Shown: positions 51,766-61,873 of the stretch, piece after piece
Layout: the number at the start of each line of letters is the position of its first letter
How positions within the stretch are numbered: position 1 is the stretch's first letter
Assembly (NCBI RefSeq): GCF_004340665.1
Contig: NZ_SLWO01000003.1
Coordinates: 372,001 to 436,000 of the forward strand
Reading direction: 5' to 3'
DNA length: 64,000 nt
Source: Pedobacter psychrotolerans
Lineage (GTDB): Bacteria > Bacteroidota > Bacteroidia > Sphingobacteriales > Sphingobacteriaceae
Translations under genes and position numbers: made by a program
Notes under the pieces: generated by a model
Told to the model about the DNA's origin: nothing
The model's input: only the letters and a program-made list of their open reading frames with translations
Database searches by the model: none

Positions 51766-53247
51766 ATGAAAAATACTAAATATATATATATCGCATTTGC
51801 ACTCTTGGTATTGGCAAGTGGATGTAAAAAAAGTTTCCTGGACGAAAGACCAAGTGAAAAAGTTTCACCAGAACAAATTAGTGAAGAAGCTTTAAGAGAT
51901 CCTACCGTATTAAATGCTTATACACGGGGACTGTATTCGAGCATGTATAATACCGGTACAGGTGGTACAACAGGTCATGATGATTTTGGCCAAAAAGGCT
52001 ATGATATTTATTCTGATATGTTAGCATCAGACATGGCGCTAGGATCACTTAATTATGGCTGGTATAGCACTGTCGTTAGATATCAGGCTACAAAAGATTT
52101 CACTCAAAATGCCGCCTACATTCCTTGGCGTTATTATTATAAAATTATTTTTGGTGCTAACTCTTTAATAGATGTTTTAGGTGGTAACAACGCTACATTT
52201 ACTAATAAAACTTTAGCATACAGTATGGGGCAGGCAAAAGCCATGAGGGCCTATGCCTATTTTTATCTTACTCAGTTTTATGCCCCCCAGGGTTATGGAA
52301 CGGGATCTGAAAGAATTCTACCCCTTTACACCGATGCTAAAACAACCAATCAACCACTGGTTACATCTGCTGTTATTTTTGATCAAATGATCAAAGATTT
52401 GACTGACGCTTCAACATTGTTAGCAGATTACAGCAGAACTGGTAAGGGAGAAATTAACGCTGATGTAGCAAAAGGTCTACTGGCTTATGTTTATGCTGCT
52501 CGCGGTACTGCTGCAGATTTAGCTCAGGTGGTTACTTTAACTGATCAGATCATTCCAAAATTTCCGGTTTTAGCTAAAGCGAATGTGACTACCGATGGAT
52601 TTAATAATCTGCCAAATAGCGCTAACTGGATGTGGGGAGCTGATCTTCAGATTTCCAGTAATTTAGATCTAATTTCTTGGTGGGGACAGATCGATATTTT
52701 TACCTATAGCTATGCATGGGCAGGAGATCCTAAATTTATAGATGATAAATTATATGCTTCTATTCCGGCTACAGATACCCGTAAAGCACAGTTTGATGAT
52801 AATGCTGATTATGGTGGTCTTCTTCCAACTGGAAAATTCTTTGATCCTGCAAGGATTGAAGGGGGGCAAAGGACGGTTATTACTGATTATGTATATATGC
52901 GTGTTGAAGAAATGATCCTCTTAAATGCAGAAGCTAAAGCGAGATTAAATCAGGATGCACCAGCAAGAACGGAGCTCAAGAAACTTTTAATTGAGCGTGT
53001 TTCTAACCCTAATTTTATAGATGCATTAAGTGGTAACGATTTAAAAGAAGAAATTTATAAACAAACCAGAATTGAGCTTTGGGGAGAGGGCAAGGTTTAT
53101 TTAGCAATGAAAAGAAATAAACACTCTATTACTAGAGGAACAAACCATTTGTTCTTTGCTGGCGACACATTTGCCTATGATGCTGATGAATTAACGTTCC
53201 CAATACCACAGGCAGAGGTTATTAATAATCCAAATCTTAACAAATAG
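51766..53247 (+). CDS. SusD/RagB-family nutrient-binding lipoprotein, pair 2
   Basis: A 493-residue lipoprotein (lipobox VLASGC, Cys20) of the classic SusD family. It starts SFLDERPSEKVSPEQ after the Cys, and GQAKAMRAYAYFYLTQFYAP and MRVEEMILLNAEAKARLNQ are typical TPR-like helices. It ends ELTFPIPQAEVINNPNLNK, the family C-terminus. It should sit on SusC2 as the surface lid. The substrate cannot be told. The gene ends at a very strong hairpin. Confidence 0.94.
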   Translation: MKNTKYIYIAFALLVLASGCKKSFLDERPSEKVSPEQISEEALRDPTVLNAYTRGLYSSMYNTGTGGTTGHDDFGQKGYDIYSDMLASDMALGSLNYGWYSTVVRYQATKDFTQNAAYIPWRYYYKIIFGANSLIDVLGGNNATFTNKTLAYSMGQAKAMRAYAYFYLTQFYAPQGYGTGSERILPLYTDAKTTNQPLVTSAVIFDQMIKDLTDASTLLADYSRTGKGEINADVAKGLLAYVYAARGTAADLAQVVTLTDQIIPKFPVLAKANVTTDGFNNLPNSANWMWGADLQISSNLDLISWWGQIDIFTYSYAWAGDPKFIDDKLYASIPATDTRKAQFDDNADYGGLLPTGKFFDPARIEGGQRTVITDYVYMRVEEMILLNAEAKARLNQDAPARTELKKLLIERVSNPNFIDALSGNDLKEEIYKQTRIELWGEGKVYLAMKRNKHSITRGTNHLFFAGDTFAYDADELTFPIPQAEVINNPNLNK

Positions 53248-53263
53248 CGTAATAATATAATTT

Positions 53264-53304
53264 ATGCAAAACGCCAACTTTCGAAGAAAGTTGGCGTTTT
53301 GCAT
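53264..53304 (+). terminator. Long hairpin terminator after susD2
   Basis: Arms of 18 bp (53264-53281 and 53287-53304, core AAAACGCCAACTTTC) plus one extra pair close a GAA loop. A T run in the second arm (GCGTTTT) and TTTAAAAA after it follow. Confidence 0.85.
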
Positions 53305-53510
53305 TTAAAAAAACTGATAGTGATTAAATTCTAACATTGGACAGGACTTTAGATACCAATCAAAAGGATTCAATATTTTATCATTTTAATGTAAATACCT
53401 TTTATATTGGCGTTAAATGTTTTTATTATTTTGGAAATGTTGCGTATTTTTTTTTGATATGTTATAAATTGCGATTTAATTCAATTAATCAAACAAACTA
53501 ATTTAAATTC

Positions 53511-56500
53511 ATGAAAAAACTTTTACAAAGTTTGTTCGTGCTTATGTTTTTTGCATTTAATGCAATGGCTCAAGACCGAACAATTAATGGAACAGTAACG
53601 TCAACAGAAGATGGTATTCCTCTACCCGGTGTTAGTGTTAAAGCTGTAGGTGCACAAACCGTTGCCGTAACCAATAGCGAGGGTAAGTATTCAATCAGAA
53701 TTTCTTCCTCAGTTCAAAGCCTGCAGTTTTCTTATTTAGGCTTTACAACCAAAACCATTAATGTTACTTCCTCCAGTATAATTAATGTTGGTTTAGTGAA
53801 TGATGCTCAGTCATTATCAGATGTGGTGGTAGTTGCTTACGGAACACAAAAGAAAGAGGCGTTAACAGGATCGGTAGCTCAGCTCAGTAAAGCCGATTTA
53901 GAAGACAGGCCACTCACCAATGTGAATAGCGCCTTGTCTGGAATGGCCCCAGGTATTCAGTCAACTGCTGGTAGCGGACAGCCTGGCTCGAGTGGTTCAA
54001 TTAGAATTCGCGGTATTGGCTCCATTAATGCTTCAAGCGCACCATTATACGTGGTGGATGGTGTGCCATATGATGGTTCAATTGCAAATTTAAATATGAA
54101 TGATGTGGAGAATGTTTCTGTATTGAAAGATGCATCATCTTCTGCACTTTATGGATCCAGGGCTGCAAATGGCGTAGTCATTATCACCACTTCAAAAGGT
54201 AAAAAGGGTAAAGAAAGCTTAAATTTAGCGCTTAGTCAGGGTTTTAGCACTCGCGGTATTCCTGAATATGATAGAGTTGACGCATTTGAATATTATCCAC
54301 TGGCTTGGCAGGCTTACAGAAATAGTTTGGTTTATCCGGCATCTGGAACCGGACAAGCACCTGCAGCAGCTGGTGCAGCGGCAAGTAATGCAATCAAAGG
54401 ATTATTGGGATATAACCCATTTAATGTAGCTGATAACGCGATTGTCGGTGCAGATGGATCGATTAATCCAAATGCAGCTTTAAAGTATAATGACTTCGAT
54501 TGGACTGAGCCATTAGAGCGTTTAGGTAAAAGAACCGATGTAAATCTAAATTATAGTGGCGGGAACGAAAAATCTGATTATTTTGCCTCTTTTGGTTATC
54601 TAAATGATAAAGGATATGTCGTAAGATCAGATTTCAGCAGGTATACAGGTCGTGTAAATGTTAATACAACTCCGTTAAGCTGGTTTAAAACAGGGTTAAA
54701 TTTATCGGCAAACATTACAAAATCTAATCAGGCAAGTACAGGAGCCAGTTCTTATAACAATATATTTTTCTTCGCAAGAAACATTGGTCCGATCTATCCA
54801 GTGTATGAACATAATGCTAGTGGAGATTTCGTATTAGATGCGAATGGAAACAAAGTTTATGATCTGGGTGCGGTAAGAGGTGCTGGTGGAAGTCCAGGTA
54901 GACATGTTATCCAGGAAACATTATTAAACTCTGATTTATTCCGTAGGAATGTAATTAGCGCACGTACTTATGGTGAGGTTCGTTTTTTAAAAGACTTTAC
55001 TTTTACACCAACAATTAGTGTTGACGTAACCAATAATGATGCATCTACCTATGACAATAAAATTGTTGGAGATGGTGCACCAGGAGGTAGAGCAACTAAA
55101 AATGCTGCAACCCAAACCAGCTATACTTTTAACCAGATTTTAAAGTATGCAAAAACCTTCTCGAAAAATAATATTGAAGTGCTTGCTGGTCACGAAAACT
55201 ATAATTTTAAATATGATTATTTGACTGGTTCTAGAAATACACAGGTTTTAGATGGAAATACCGAATTAGGAAATTTCACTACTACAAGTAATCTAAATTC
55301 ATACCTGAATCGTTATACCATCGAATCTTACCTATCGCAGGTAAACTATAATTACGATGGTAAATATTTCTTGAACGGATCATTCAGGGCAGATGGATCT
55401 TCTAAATTCTCTACAGAAACCCGCTGGGGAAATTTCTTTTCAGTTGGAGGTGCATGGTTAATAACCGCTGAAAAGTTTATGGAAAACTTAAGTGCCATAA
55501 ATTATTTAAAACTAAGGGCTTCATATGGATCTGTGGGTAATGATAGAATTTTAGATGCAGATGGCAATGAAACTTACTATAACTATCAGTCATTTTATAA
55601 TTTAAACAACAATAATGCCGCTGAACCAGGTTTGTTATTAAATTCATTGCCAACTCCTAATTTGCAATGGGAAACAAACTATTCTTCTGATATTGCTTTG
55701 GAATTTGCCATGTTTAATAACAGATTAAGAGGTACTGTTGAAGCATTTGACAGGAGGTCTAGTAACTTATTGTTTAATGTTCCGCTTCCTGTATCTGCAG
55801 GTATAGCAACAATTTCAAGAAACGTAGGTACCATGTATAACAGGGGTTTTGAAATCCAACTTGGTGGAGATATTATTAAGAAAAAAGATTTCAACTGGGA
55901 TGCAACTTTAAATTGGTCCTTAACCAGAAACAAGATTACGCAAATGCCACCTGAACAACCAGGTATTATTAGTGGAACAAAAAAGTTAGAAGTAGGCCAT
56001 TCTATCTATGATTACTATACACGTATCTGGGCAGGTATAGATCCTACGGATGGATTGTCATTATATGTTCGAGATCCAAAAATTGCTGTTTCAAATCCAT
56101 CACAAACAAGAGTAATTAATGGAGTAGATTATACAACTAATCAAAGCAATGCTTTGCTTGACTATACTGGTGATACAGCAATACCAGATTTTTATGGAAG
56201 TTTCAATAACAACATCAGATATAAGAATTTCCAATTCTCCTTTCTGATAAATTATTCGGTAGGTGGAAAAGTTTATGATTCTGCTTATGCCAGCTTAATG
56301 TCGTATTCTTCAAGTAACTATGGAAGTGCATTACATGTTGATGCACTAAATGCATGGAAAAATCCTGGAGACAATACCAATGTACCTCGGTTAGATGTTG
56401 TAGCATCAAATAACAATAATGTAACTTCAAGCAGATGGTTGATTGATGCTTCTTACTTAAGCTTACGTACAGCGACATTATCCTATACATTACCTAAAGA

Positions 56501-56672
56501 ATGGGTGTCAAAGGTTGACATGAAAAATGCAAGGATATATGTTAGTGGTGAAAACTTATTTTTACTGTCAAAACGTAAAGGAATGGATCCAAGTTATGCT
56601 TATACAGGAGTTACTTCAAATAACTACTCACCAACACGTACAGTTAGTATTGGGTTAAATGTTGCATTCTAA
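53511..56672 (+). CDS. SusC/RagA-family TonB-dependent outer-membrane transporter, pair 3
   Basis: A 1053-residue transporter: signal peptide (MKKLLQSLFVLMFFAFNAMAQ), regulatory-like domain (NGTVTSTEDGIPLPGVSVKA), TonB-box-like LSDVVVVAYGTQKK, plug (SIRIRGIGSINASSAPLYVVDG, ALYGSRAANGVVIITT) and barrel ending in Phe (LNVAF). The first 26 nucleotides differ from those of the other three susC genes by one synonymous change only. SusD3 follows 12 bp on. Function as for the family; the nutrient is unknown. Confidence 0.95.
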   Translation: MKKLLQSLFVLMFFAFNAMAQDRTINGTVTSTEDGIPLPGVSVKAVGAQTVAVTNSEGKYSIRISSSVQSLQFSYLGFTTKTINVTSSSIINVGLVNDAQSLSDVVVVAYGTQKKEALTGSVAQLSKADLEDRPLTNVNSALSGMAPGIQSTAGSGQPGSSGSIRIRGIGSINASSAPLYVVDGVPYDGSIANLNMNDVENVSVLKDASSSALYGSRAANGVVIITTSKGKKGKESLNLALSQGFSTRGIPEYDRVDAFEYYPLAWQAYRNSLVYPASGTGQAPAAAGAAASNAIKGLLGYNPFNVADNAIVGADGSINPNAALKYNDFDWTEPLERLGKRTDVNLNYSGGNEKSDYFASFGYLNDKGYVVRSDFSRYTGRVNVNTTPLSWFKTGLNLSANITKSNQASTGASSYNNIFFFARNIGPIYPVYEHNASGDFVLDANGNKVYDLGAVRGAGGSPGRHVIQETLLNSDLFRRNVISARTYGEVRFLKDFTFTPTISVDVTNNDASTYDNKIVGDGAPGGRATKNAATQTSYTFNQILKYAKTFSKNNIEVLAGHENYNFKYDYLTGSRNTQVLDGNTELGNFTTTSNLNSYLNRYTIESYLSQVNYNYDGKYFLNGSFRADGSSKFSTETRWGNFFSVGGAWLITAEKFMENLSAINYLKLRASYGSVGNDRILDADGNETYYNYQSFYNLNNNNAAEPGLLLNSLPTPNLQWETNYSSDIALEFAMFNNRLRGTVEAFDRRSSNLLFNVPLPVSAGIATISRNVGTMYNRGFEIQLGGDIIKKKDFNWDATLNWSLTRNKITQMPPEQPGIISGTKKLEVGHSIYDYYTRIWAGIDPTDGLSLYVRDPKIAVSNPSQTRVINGVDYTTNQSNALLDYTGDTAIPDFYGSFNNNIRYKNFQFSFLINYSVGGKVYDSAYASLMSYSSSNYGSALHVDALNAWKNPGDNTNVPRLDVVASNNNNVTSSRWLIDASYLSLRTATLSYTLPKEWVSKVDMKNARIYVSGENLFLLSKRKGMDPSYAYTGVTSNNYSPTRTVSIGLNVAF

Positions 56673-56684
56673 AACTAGATAGAA

Positions 56685-58175
56685 ATGAAAAAATTAAAAT
56701 ACATTATATTTCCATTGATGCTTTTAGTAATCGGAGCACAATCATGTAAAAAAGATTATTTAGAAACAACACCTACCAATCAGGTTGACGATTCTGCAAT
56801 ATTTACCACTACAACTAATGCACTGGCTGCATTAAATGGAATCCATAGATCATTATACAAACAATATGATAGCCAAGATCAGGGTGGTGAAGGCGGAGTA
56901 AAAATCAACTTAGATATGTTGGGCGAGGATCTTGTCCAAACAGCAGGAGGAAATGGCTGGTATAATAACATGTATAAGTGGATTAGCCATAGAACCTCAA
57001 CTGATGGTTCTGTAAAGTTCGTATATAAGTTCTATTATCAGGTTATCGCAAATGCAAATTTGATTATTGAAAATATTGATAATGCAGAAGGCCCTCAGGC
57101 AGATAAAAATCTGATAAAAGGCGAAGCGCTGTGTTATAGAGCATGGGCACATTATGTTTTGGTACAATTATTTGGCAAAAGATATGACGCTGCTGTTAAT
57201 AACACCCAATTAGGTGTTCCGCTTATTTTAACCAGTGGAACTGAAGGTCAGCCAAGATCTAGTGTAGAGCAGGTGTATGCTCAGGTAAATACTGATCTTG
57301 ACAACGCAGTTACCCTGCTTGGGTCAGCATCGGGCAGACCTAATGCATCACATTTTAATGTGAATGTTGCAAAAGGCTTGCGGGCTAGAGTGGCTTTAAC
57401 TCAAGGTGCCTGGACAAAAGCAGCTACAAATGCAGCTGAAGCGAGAGCGGGATTTAATCTAATGACAAATGCTCAGTATTTGCAGGGCTTCAACGATTAT
57501 ACCAATCCAGAATGGATGTGGGGAAGTCATCAGGTTGAAGACCAGACACAGTTTTTCTATTCATTTTTTGCATATATGTCAGCTAACTTTGCTTCCACTA
57601 ATATCAGAAGTAATCCAAAGGCAATTAACTCTACCCTATATAGTCAAATTGCAAATGGCGACGTAAGAAGAGGTCTTTGGGATCCAACTGGAACAAATAC
57701 TGCTTTTCCAATTCCTTCAAGTGGCCTTCGCAAGCCTTATATGAATAGGAAATTCTTAGTTGCAGGAACCACAAGTGTTGGCGATGTGCCGCACATGAGG
57801 GTTGCTGAAATGTATTTAATAGAAGCCGAAGCAAGAGCAAGAGTTGGTAATGCATCTGAAACAACGGCGGCGCAAAATGTATTGTTTACGCTCGCGAAAA
57901 ATAGAAATTCTAGCTATATTTTGTCTACAAAAACAGGAAATGATCTAATCAATGAAATTTTAGTACAAAGGCGTGTGGAGCTTTGGGGTGAAGGTTTTAG
58001 ATTTTTAGATTTAAAACGGTTAAATGCACCATTAAACAGAACACTTTCTAACCATACAGTGGCTTTGGCGCAAACTCTAAGCGAAACCCCTGGTGATGCA
58101 AGGTGGCAATGGCTTATTCCTCAAGATGAAATCAATGCAAATCCTGCTATTGGTTCTGGGGGACAAAACCCGTAA
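56685..58175 (+). CDS. SusD/RagB-family nutrient-binding lipoprotein, pair 3
   Basis: A 496-residue lipoprotein (lipobox IGAQSC, Cys21) with DYLETTPTNQVDDSAIF after the Cys, a common SusD N-terminus. GEALCYRAWAHYVLVQLFGKRYD, MRVAEMYLIEAEARARVG and EILVQRRVELWGEGFRFLDLKRLN are classic SusD motifs. The C-terminus WLIPQDEINANPAIG matches the family. It pairs with the adjacent SusC3, and a terminator follows. Confidence 0.95.
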   Translation: MKKLKYIIFPLMLLVIGAQSCKKDYLETTPTNQVDDSAIFTTTTNALAALNGIHRSLYKQYDSQDQGGEGGVKINLDMLGEDLVQTAGGNGWYNNMYKWISHRTSTDGSVKFVYKFYYQVIANANLIIENIDNAEGPQADKNLIKGEALCYRAWAHYVLVQLFGKRYDAAVNNTQLGVPLILTSGTEGQPRSSVEQVYAQVNTDLDNAVTLLGSASGRPNASHFNVNVAKGLRARVALTQGAWTKAATNAAEARAGFNLMTNAQYLQGFNDYTNPEWMWGSHQVEDQTQFFYSFFAYMSANFASTNIRSNPKAINSTLYSQIANGDVRRGLWDPTGTNTAFPIPSSGLRKPYMNRKFLVAGTTSVGDVPHMRVAEMYLIEAEARARVGNASETTAAQNVLFTLAKNRNSSYILSTKTGNDLINEILVQRRVELWGEGFRFLDLKRLNAPLNRTLSNHTVALAQTLSETPGDARWQWLIPQDEINANPAIGSGGQNP

Positions 58176-58207
58176 TCGTATCATAATTAATAAATATCAC
58201 AATCATA

Positions 58208-58240
58208 AAGGAGGCTGTTTTAAACAGCCTCCTTTTTTTT
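58208..58240 (+). terminator. Terminator after susD3
   Basis: AAGGAGGCTGTTT (58208-58220) pairs perfectly with AAACAGCCTCCTT (58222-58234), followed by T residues to 58240. Confidence 0.9.
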
Positions 58241-58737
58241 GAGCATATTTCTGCAATATGAGTTATAGAATTAATGATAAATGCTGAAATACTAAATTTA
58301 AATGAGCCTTTTTTAATTTAGCTTATATTTTATTACACGATGAATAACTAATAAATTATACAAAGAAAATTAGCTTGCTTACTAAAAGTAAATCACCATT
58401 ATTTTATCTTACAGAACAGGTTTTGTAAGATTATATATAACCTAATTATTTAAATCATCGATTATTCTAATAATATTGCTTTTTAAATGAAATAAAATAT
58501 TTTAATACCGCTTTAATGTATTTGTATCTTCTTCGATAAATAAAACATGCTCAAATAGATTTTTATACTCTTATTTAGTTAATAATTGCATTTATTTTAA
58601 TGTATTCGGGTTTTTTTATAGAGTTATCTTTTTGTTGTAGCTAATAATGCATTTAATATTTGTTTTGTAAAATTTGCTTTACAAGTTGTTAAATTTTATA
58701 TTGTGCTCTCATTAACTAAACTAAACTAAACTAATTT
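58241..58737 (+). other. AT-rich leader region upstream of susC4
   Basis: About 500 bp without a gene. It contains long A/T runs, a TTGTTAAAT phrase at 58686-58694 and a short tandem repeat of CTAAA at 58716-58733 directly before the susC4 ATG. No exact -7 box is visible. Confidence 0.4.
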
Positions 58738-61700
58738 ATGAAAAAACTTCTACAAAGTTTGTTCATATTGCTATTCGTTGCAAGCAGTGCAATGGCGCAA
58801 GAAAGAACAATTACTGGTACAGTTACAGGGAAGGAAGACGGTTTGCCGCTTCCTGGAGTAAGTGTAAAAATTAAAGGCGCATCAGGAGGAACCACAACTG
58901 GTGCTGATGGTAAATTCGTTATCAGAGCTACAACAGGTGCAAGTATTGAGTTTTCGTCTATTGGGTTTTCGCCTGTATCTCGCGTTGTTGCCAATTCAAA
59001 TGTGCTCAATGTAATGTTAACTAATGATGCAAGATCTCTATCTGATGTTGTGGTTGTAGGTTACGGATCAGTAAATAGAAAAGATGTTACTGGTTCTCAA
59101 ACTAGTGTATCTGCTCAGGAATTTACAGACAGGGCTATTCCTTCATTTGATAAAGCTTTAGCTGGTAAAGCTGCAGGTGTTCAGGTAATTACTGCTAATG
59201 GGTTATTAGGTCAGCCTGCGCAGGTCCGTATTCGTGGCACGAATACCATTACATCTGGTCAGGGACCACTTTATGTAGTAGATGGTGTGCCTATTTTCTC
59301 AGGAGATGTTGGTGGATTTACATCATCGAATGCTTTGGCAGATATTAACCCTAATGACATTGAATCTTTTGAAGTATTAAAAGATGGAGCCTCAACCGCA
59401 ATTTATGGGTCAAGAGCAGCAGGTGGTGTTATCTTAATTACTACTAAAAAAGGTAAAGCCGGACAAGCTACTTTTACTTATGACGGCTACTACGCTGTTG
59501 GTAAAGTTTCTAAAAGATATGACCAGCTAAATGCAGCACAATTTATAGAAATTGCAAATGAGCGTTTAGTAGCTGCAGGTAATGCGCCACAGGCTTTTTC
59601 TATGCCTGATGGGCAAGGCGGTATAGTGGACACAGATTGGCAGGATTATTTGTTCAGAACTGCTCAACAGCAAAACCACAGTGTTTCTGCTTCTGGAGGT
59701 ACTGAAAAAGCGAAGTATTATTTCTCATTGGGATATAGTGATCAGGAAGGTGTAATCATTTCTAATTCTTTAAAAAGATATTCCTTAAAAGCTAACTTTG
59801 ATCAAAAGGTAAACAAAGTATTTAGCTTCGGTTTAACCTCTGGTTTTACTTATCAGGATAATACAGGTCCTCAAACAGGAAGCAATACCTTATCAGGTAA
59901 TATCTTCGGAGGTTTAAGGATGTTGCCTAATGTACCGGTTTACGATGATGCAAATGTTACCGGTTACAATATTGCGCCGAATAAAACTGCATTGGGTAGG
60001 GGTAATAACTTAATCACGATCTCAGATAATATTGGTAACCAACGTTTCGTATTGGATAATAACATCAGAAGATCTCAAACCTATCGTTTACTCGCTACTG
60101 CATATGCAGAGGTTAACCTTTTCGATGGCTTAAAATTCCGTACCCAGGTAGGTGTTGATAATCAAAATGTAGATGACTTTATCTATACTGATCCTCGTGC
60201 AGGAGACGGGGTAAGTAGCAATGGTAGTATGTCTCAAGCATTTACTCCAAGTATTAGGTTGGATCTTCAAAACGTACTATCTTATAATAAAAGCTTTGCA
60301 GATGCACATAACTTAAGTGTAACATTGGTTCAAGAATTTCAAAATGATAGAACATCCTTCTATCAAGCCTCTGTTTCGAATTTAACAGATATCTACTGGA
60401 ACCAAAATATCGTAACTGGTACTTTTGTTACGCCAACAGCGTCTGGAAGTTTAGCAAGAACGGCTTTAGAATCTTATCTTGCCCGTGTAAACTATAACTA
60501 TAAAAATAAGTATTATATCGGCGGATCTATTCGTTCGGATAAAAACTCTAATCTACCAGCTGCAAATCGCGTAGGTTATTTCCCTGGTGTATCTGCAGCA
60601 TATCGTGTATCTGAAGAATCTTTCTTTAAGAACTCTTCAGGCTTAAGCTTTATTTCTGATTTACGTCTTCGTGGATCATACGCAGAAGTAGGTAACGTAA
60701 GCATTGGTAATTTTAGGTATTTAGGCCAATACAATGCAGCTGTATATGGTGCACAACCTGGAATCGGCTTTAGTAATATTGGTAACTATAACCTTCAGTG
60801 GGAATCTCAAAAGAAAGTTGACGTTGGTTTAGAATTGGGTTTATTCGGTGGCAGACTTAATGTAACTGCTGATTATTTCAGGCAGAATACAGATGCTTTA
60901 GTTCAAAATGCACCTACAGCACCTTCTTTAGGTGTACCTAGTAATACCATCACCCAAAACGTAGGTAATATTCTAAATTCTGGATTTGAATTTTCAATAG
61001 GTGGTGATATTATTAAAAACGATAATTTCTCTTACAATGCAAATTTTACCTTCACCGCTCAAAAGAACATTGTAGAATCTTTAAGAGAAGGCCAAGATCA
61101 AATCAGTACATATAATATCATTCGTGTAGGTGAATCATTAAACGCTTTTTATGGATATGAGTATGCAGGTGTAAATCCAGCTAATGGTAATCCATTATAT
61201 GTTAAAGGTAACGGACAAATTATTCAAGGTAATGTAACCAATCAAACATACAATGTATACGATCCAGCTAACCCAAGTGCAACTGGTGCTTCTGCTATAT
61301 TATCCGCTTCAACAGATAAAAAGGTTTTAGGTAGTTCGTTGCCCAAATGGTTTGGTGGATTAAACAATACCTTCACTTATAAAGGTTTCGACCTGAATGT
61401 GTTTCTTAGATTTCAAGGTGGAAACAAAATCTATAATAGAACACGTGTTGATCAGTTAAATCAAAATTTCGTGAACAACGGAACTGAGATTTTAGGCAGA
61501 TGGCAGAGTGTAGCTAATCCTGGTGATGGAGTAACACCAAGACAATGGTTTGGAAGATCTACATTTATCAACAGAGATGGTGATGCAACAACACGTTTCC
61601 TGGAAGATGGCAAATTTTTAAGATTGGATAATGTAGCCTTTGGATACAAATTGCCAGAGAGTGTAGTAAGTAAATTGAAAGTTAGTGGCATCAGGTTATA

Positions 61701-61854
61701 TGCTTCAGCACAAAACTTATTTGTAATTACAGGTTATAAAGGTTTAGATCCAGAAACCAATACAGCAGCTTCGGCTACTGCAGGATACGGAACGGATTTC
61801 AATGGTAACCCTCAACAGCGTACCCTCACTTTTGGCGCTAACGTTAGATTTTAA
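58738..61854 (+). CDS. SusC/RagA-family TonB-dependent outer-membrane transporter, pair 4
   Basis: A 1038-residue transporter: signal peptide (MKKLLQSLFILLFVASSAMAQ), regulatory-like domain (TGTVTGKEDGLPLPGVSVKI), TonB-box-like LSDVVVVGYGSVNRKD, plug (VRIRGTNTITSGQGPLYVVDG, AIYGSRAAGGVILITT) and barrel ending in Phe (ANVRF). SusD4 follows 19 bp on. It is the last of the four susC genes and the shortest. The substrate is unknown; no sigma/anti-sigma pair or enzyme lies beside it. Confidence 0.95.
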   Translation: MKKLLQSLFILLFVASSAMAQERTITGTVTGKEDGLPLPGVSVKIKGASGGTTTGADGKFVIRATTGASIEFSSIGFSPVSRVVANSNVLNVMLTNDARSLSDVVVVGYGSVNRKDVTGSQTSVSAQEFTDRAIPSFDKALAGKAAGVQVITANGLLGQPAQVRIRGTNTITSGQGPLYVVDGVPIFSGDVGGFTSSNALADINPNDIESFEVLKDGASTAIYGSRAAGGVILITTKKGKAGQATFTYDGYYAVGKVSKRYDQLNAAQFIEIANERLVAAGNAPQAFSMPDGQGGIVDTDWQDYLFRTAQQQNHSVSASGGTEKAKYYFSLGYSDQEGVIISNSLKRYSLKANFDQKVNKVFSFGLTSGFTYQDNTGPQTGSNTLSGNIFGGLRMLPNVPVYDDANVTGYNIAPNKTALGRGNNLITISDNIGNQRFVLDNNIRRSQTYRLLATAYAEVNLFDGLKFRTQVGVDNQNVDDFIYTDPRAGDGVSSNGSMSQAFTPSIRLDLQNVLSYNKSFADAHNLSVTLVQEFQNDRTSFYQASVSNLTDIYWNQNIVTGTFVTPTASGSLARTALESYLARVNYNYKNKYYIGGSIRSDKNSNLPAANRVGYFPGVSAAYRVSEESFFKNSSGLSFISDLRLRGSYAEVGNVSIGNFRYLGQYNAAVYGAQPGIGFSNIGNYNLQWESQKKVDVGLELGLFGGRLNVTADYFRQNTDALVQNAPTAPSLGVPSNTITQNVGNILNSGFEFSIGGDIIKNDNFSYNANFTFTAQKNIVESLREGQDQISTYNIIRVGESLNAFYGYEYAGVNPANGNPLYVKGNGQIIQGNVTNQTYNVYDPANPSATGASAILSASTDKKVLGSSLPKWFGGLNNTFTYKGFDLNVFLRFQGGNKIYNRTRVDQLNQNFVNNGTEILGRWQSVANPGDGVTPRQWFGRSTFINRDGDATTRFLEDGKFLRLDNVAFGYKLPESVVSKLKVSGIRLYASAQNLFVITGYKGLDPETNTAASATAGYGTDFNGNPQQRTLTFGANVRF

Positions 61855-61873
61855 CTGACTAAAGAAATTAACA

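Noticed and set aside
58241-58737. A small gene or structured RNA in the longest gap
   Set aside because: The region is very AT-rich with frequent stops in all frames and I see no stable stem beyond the susD3 terminator.
42694-61854. SusC genes as one long duplicated block
   Set aside because: Beyond the first 26 bases the four differ widely in sequence and length, so they are old paralogues, not a recent tandem duplication.
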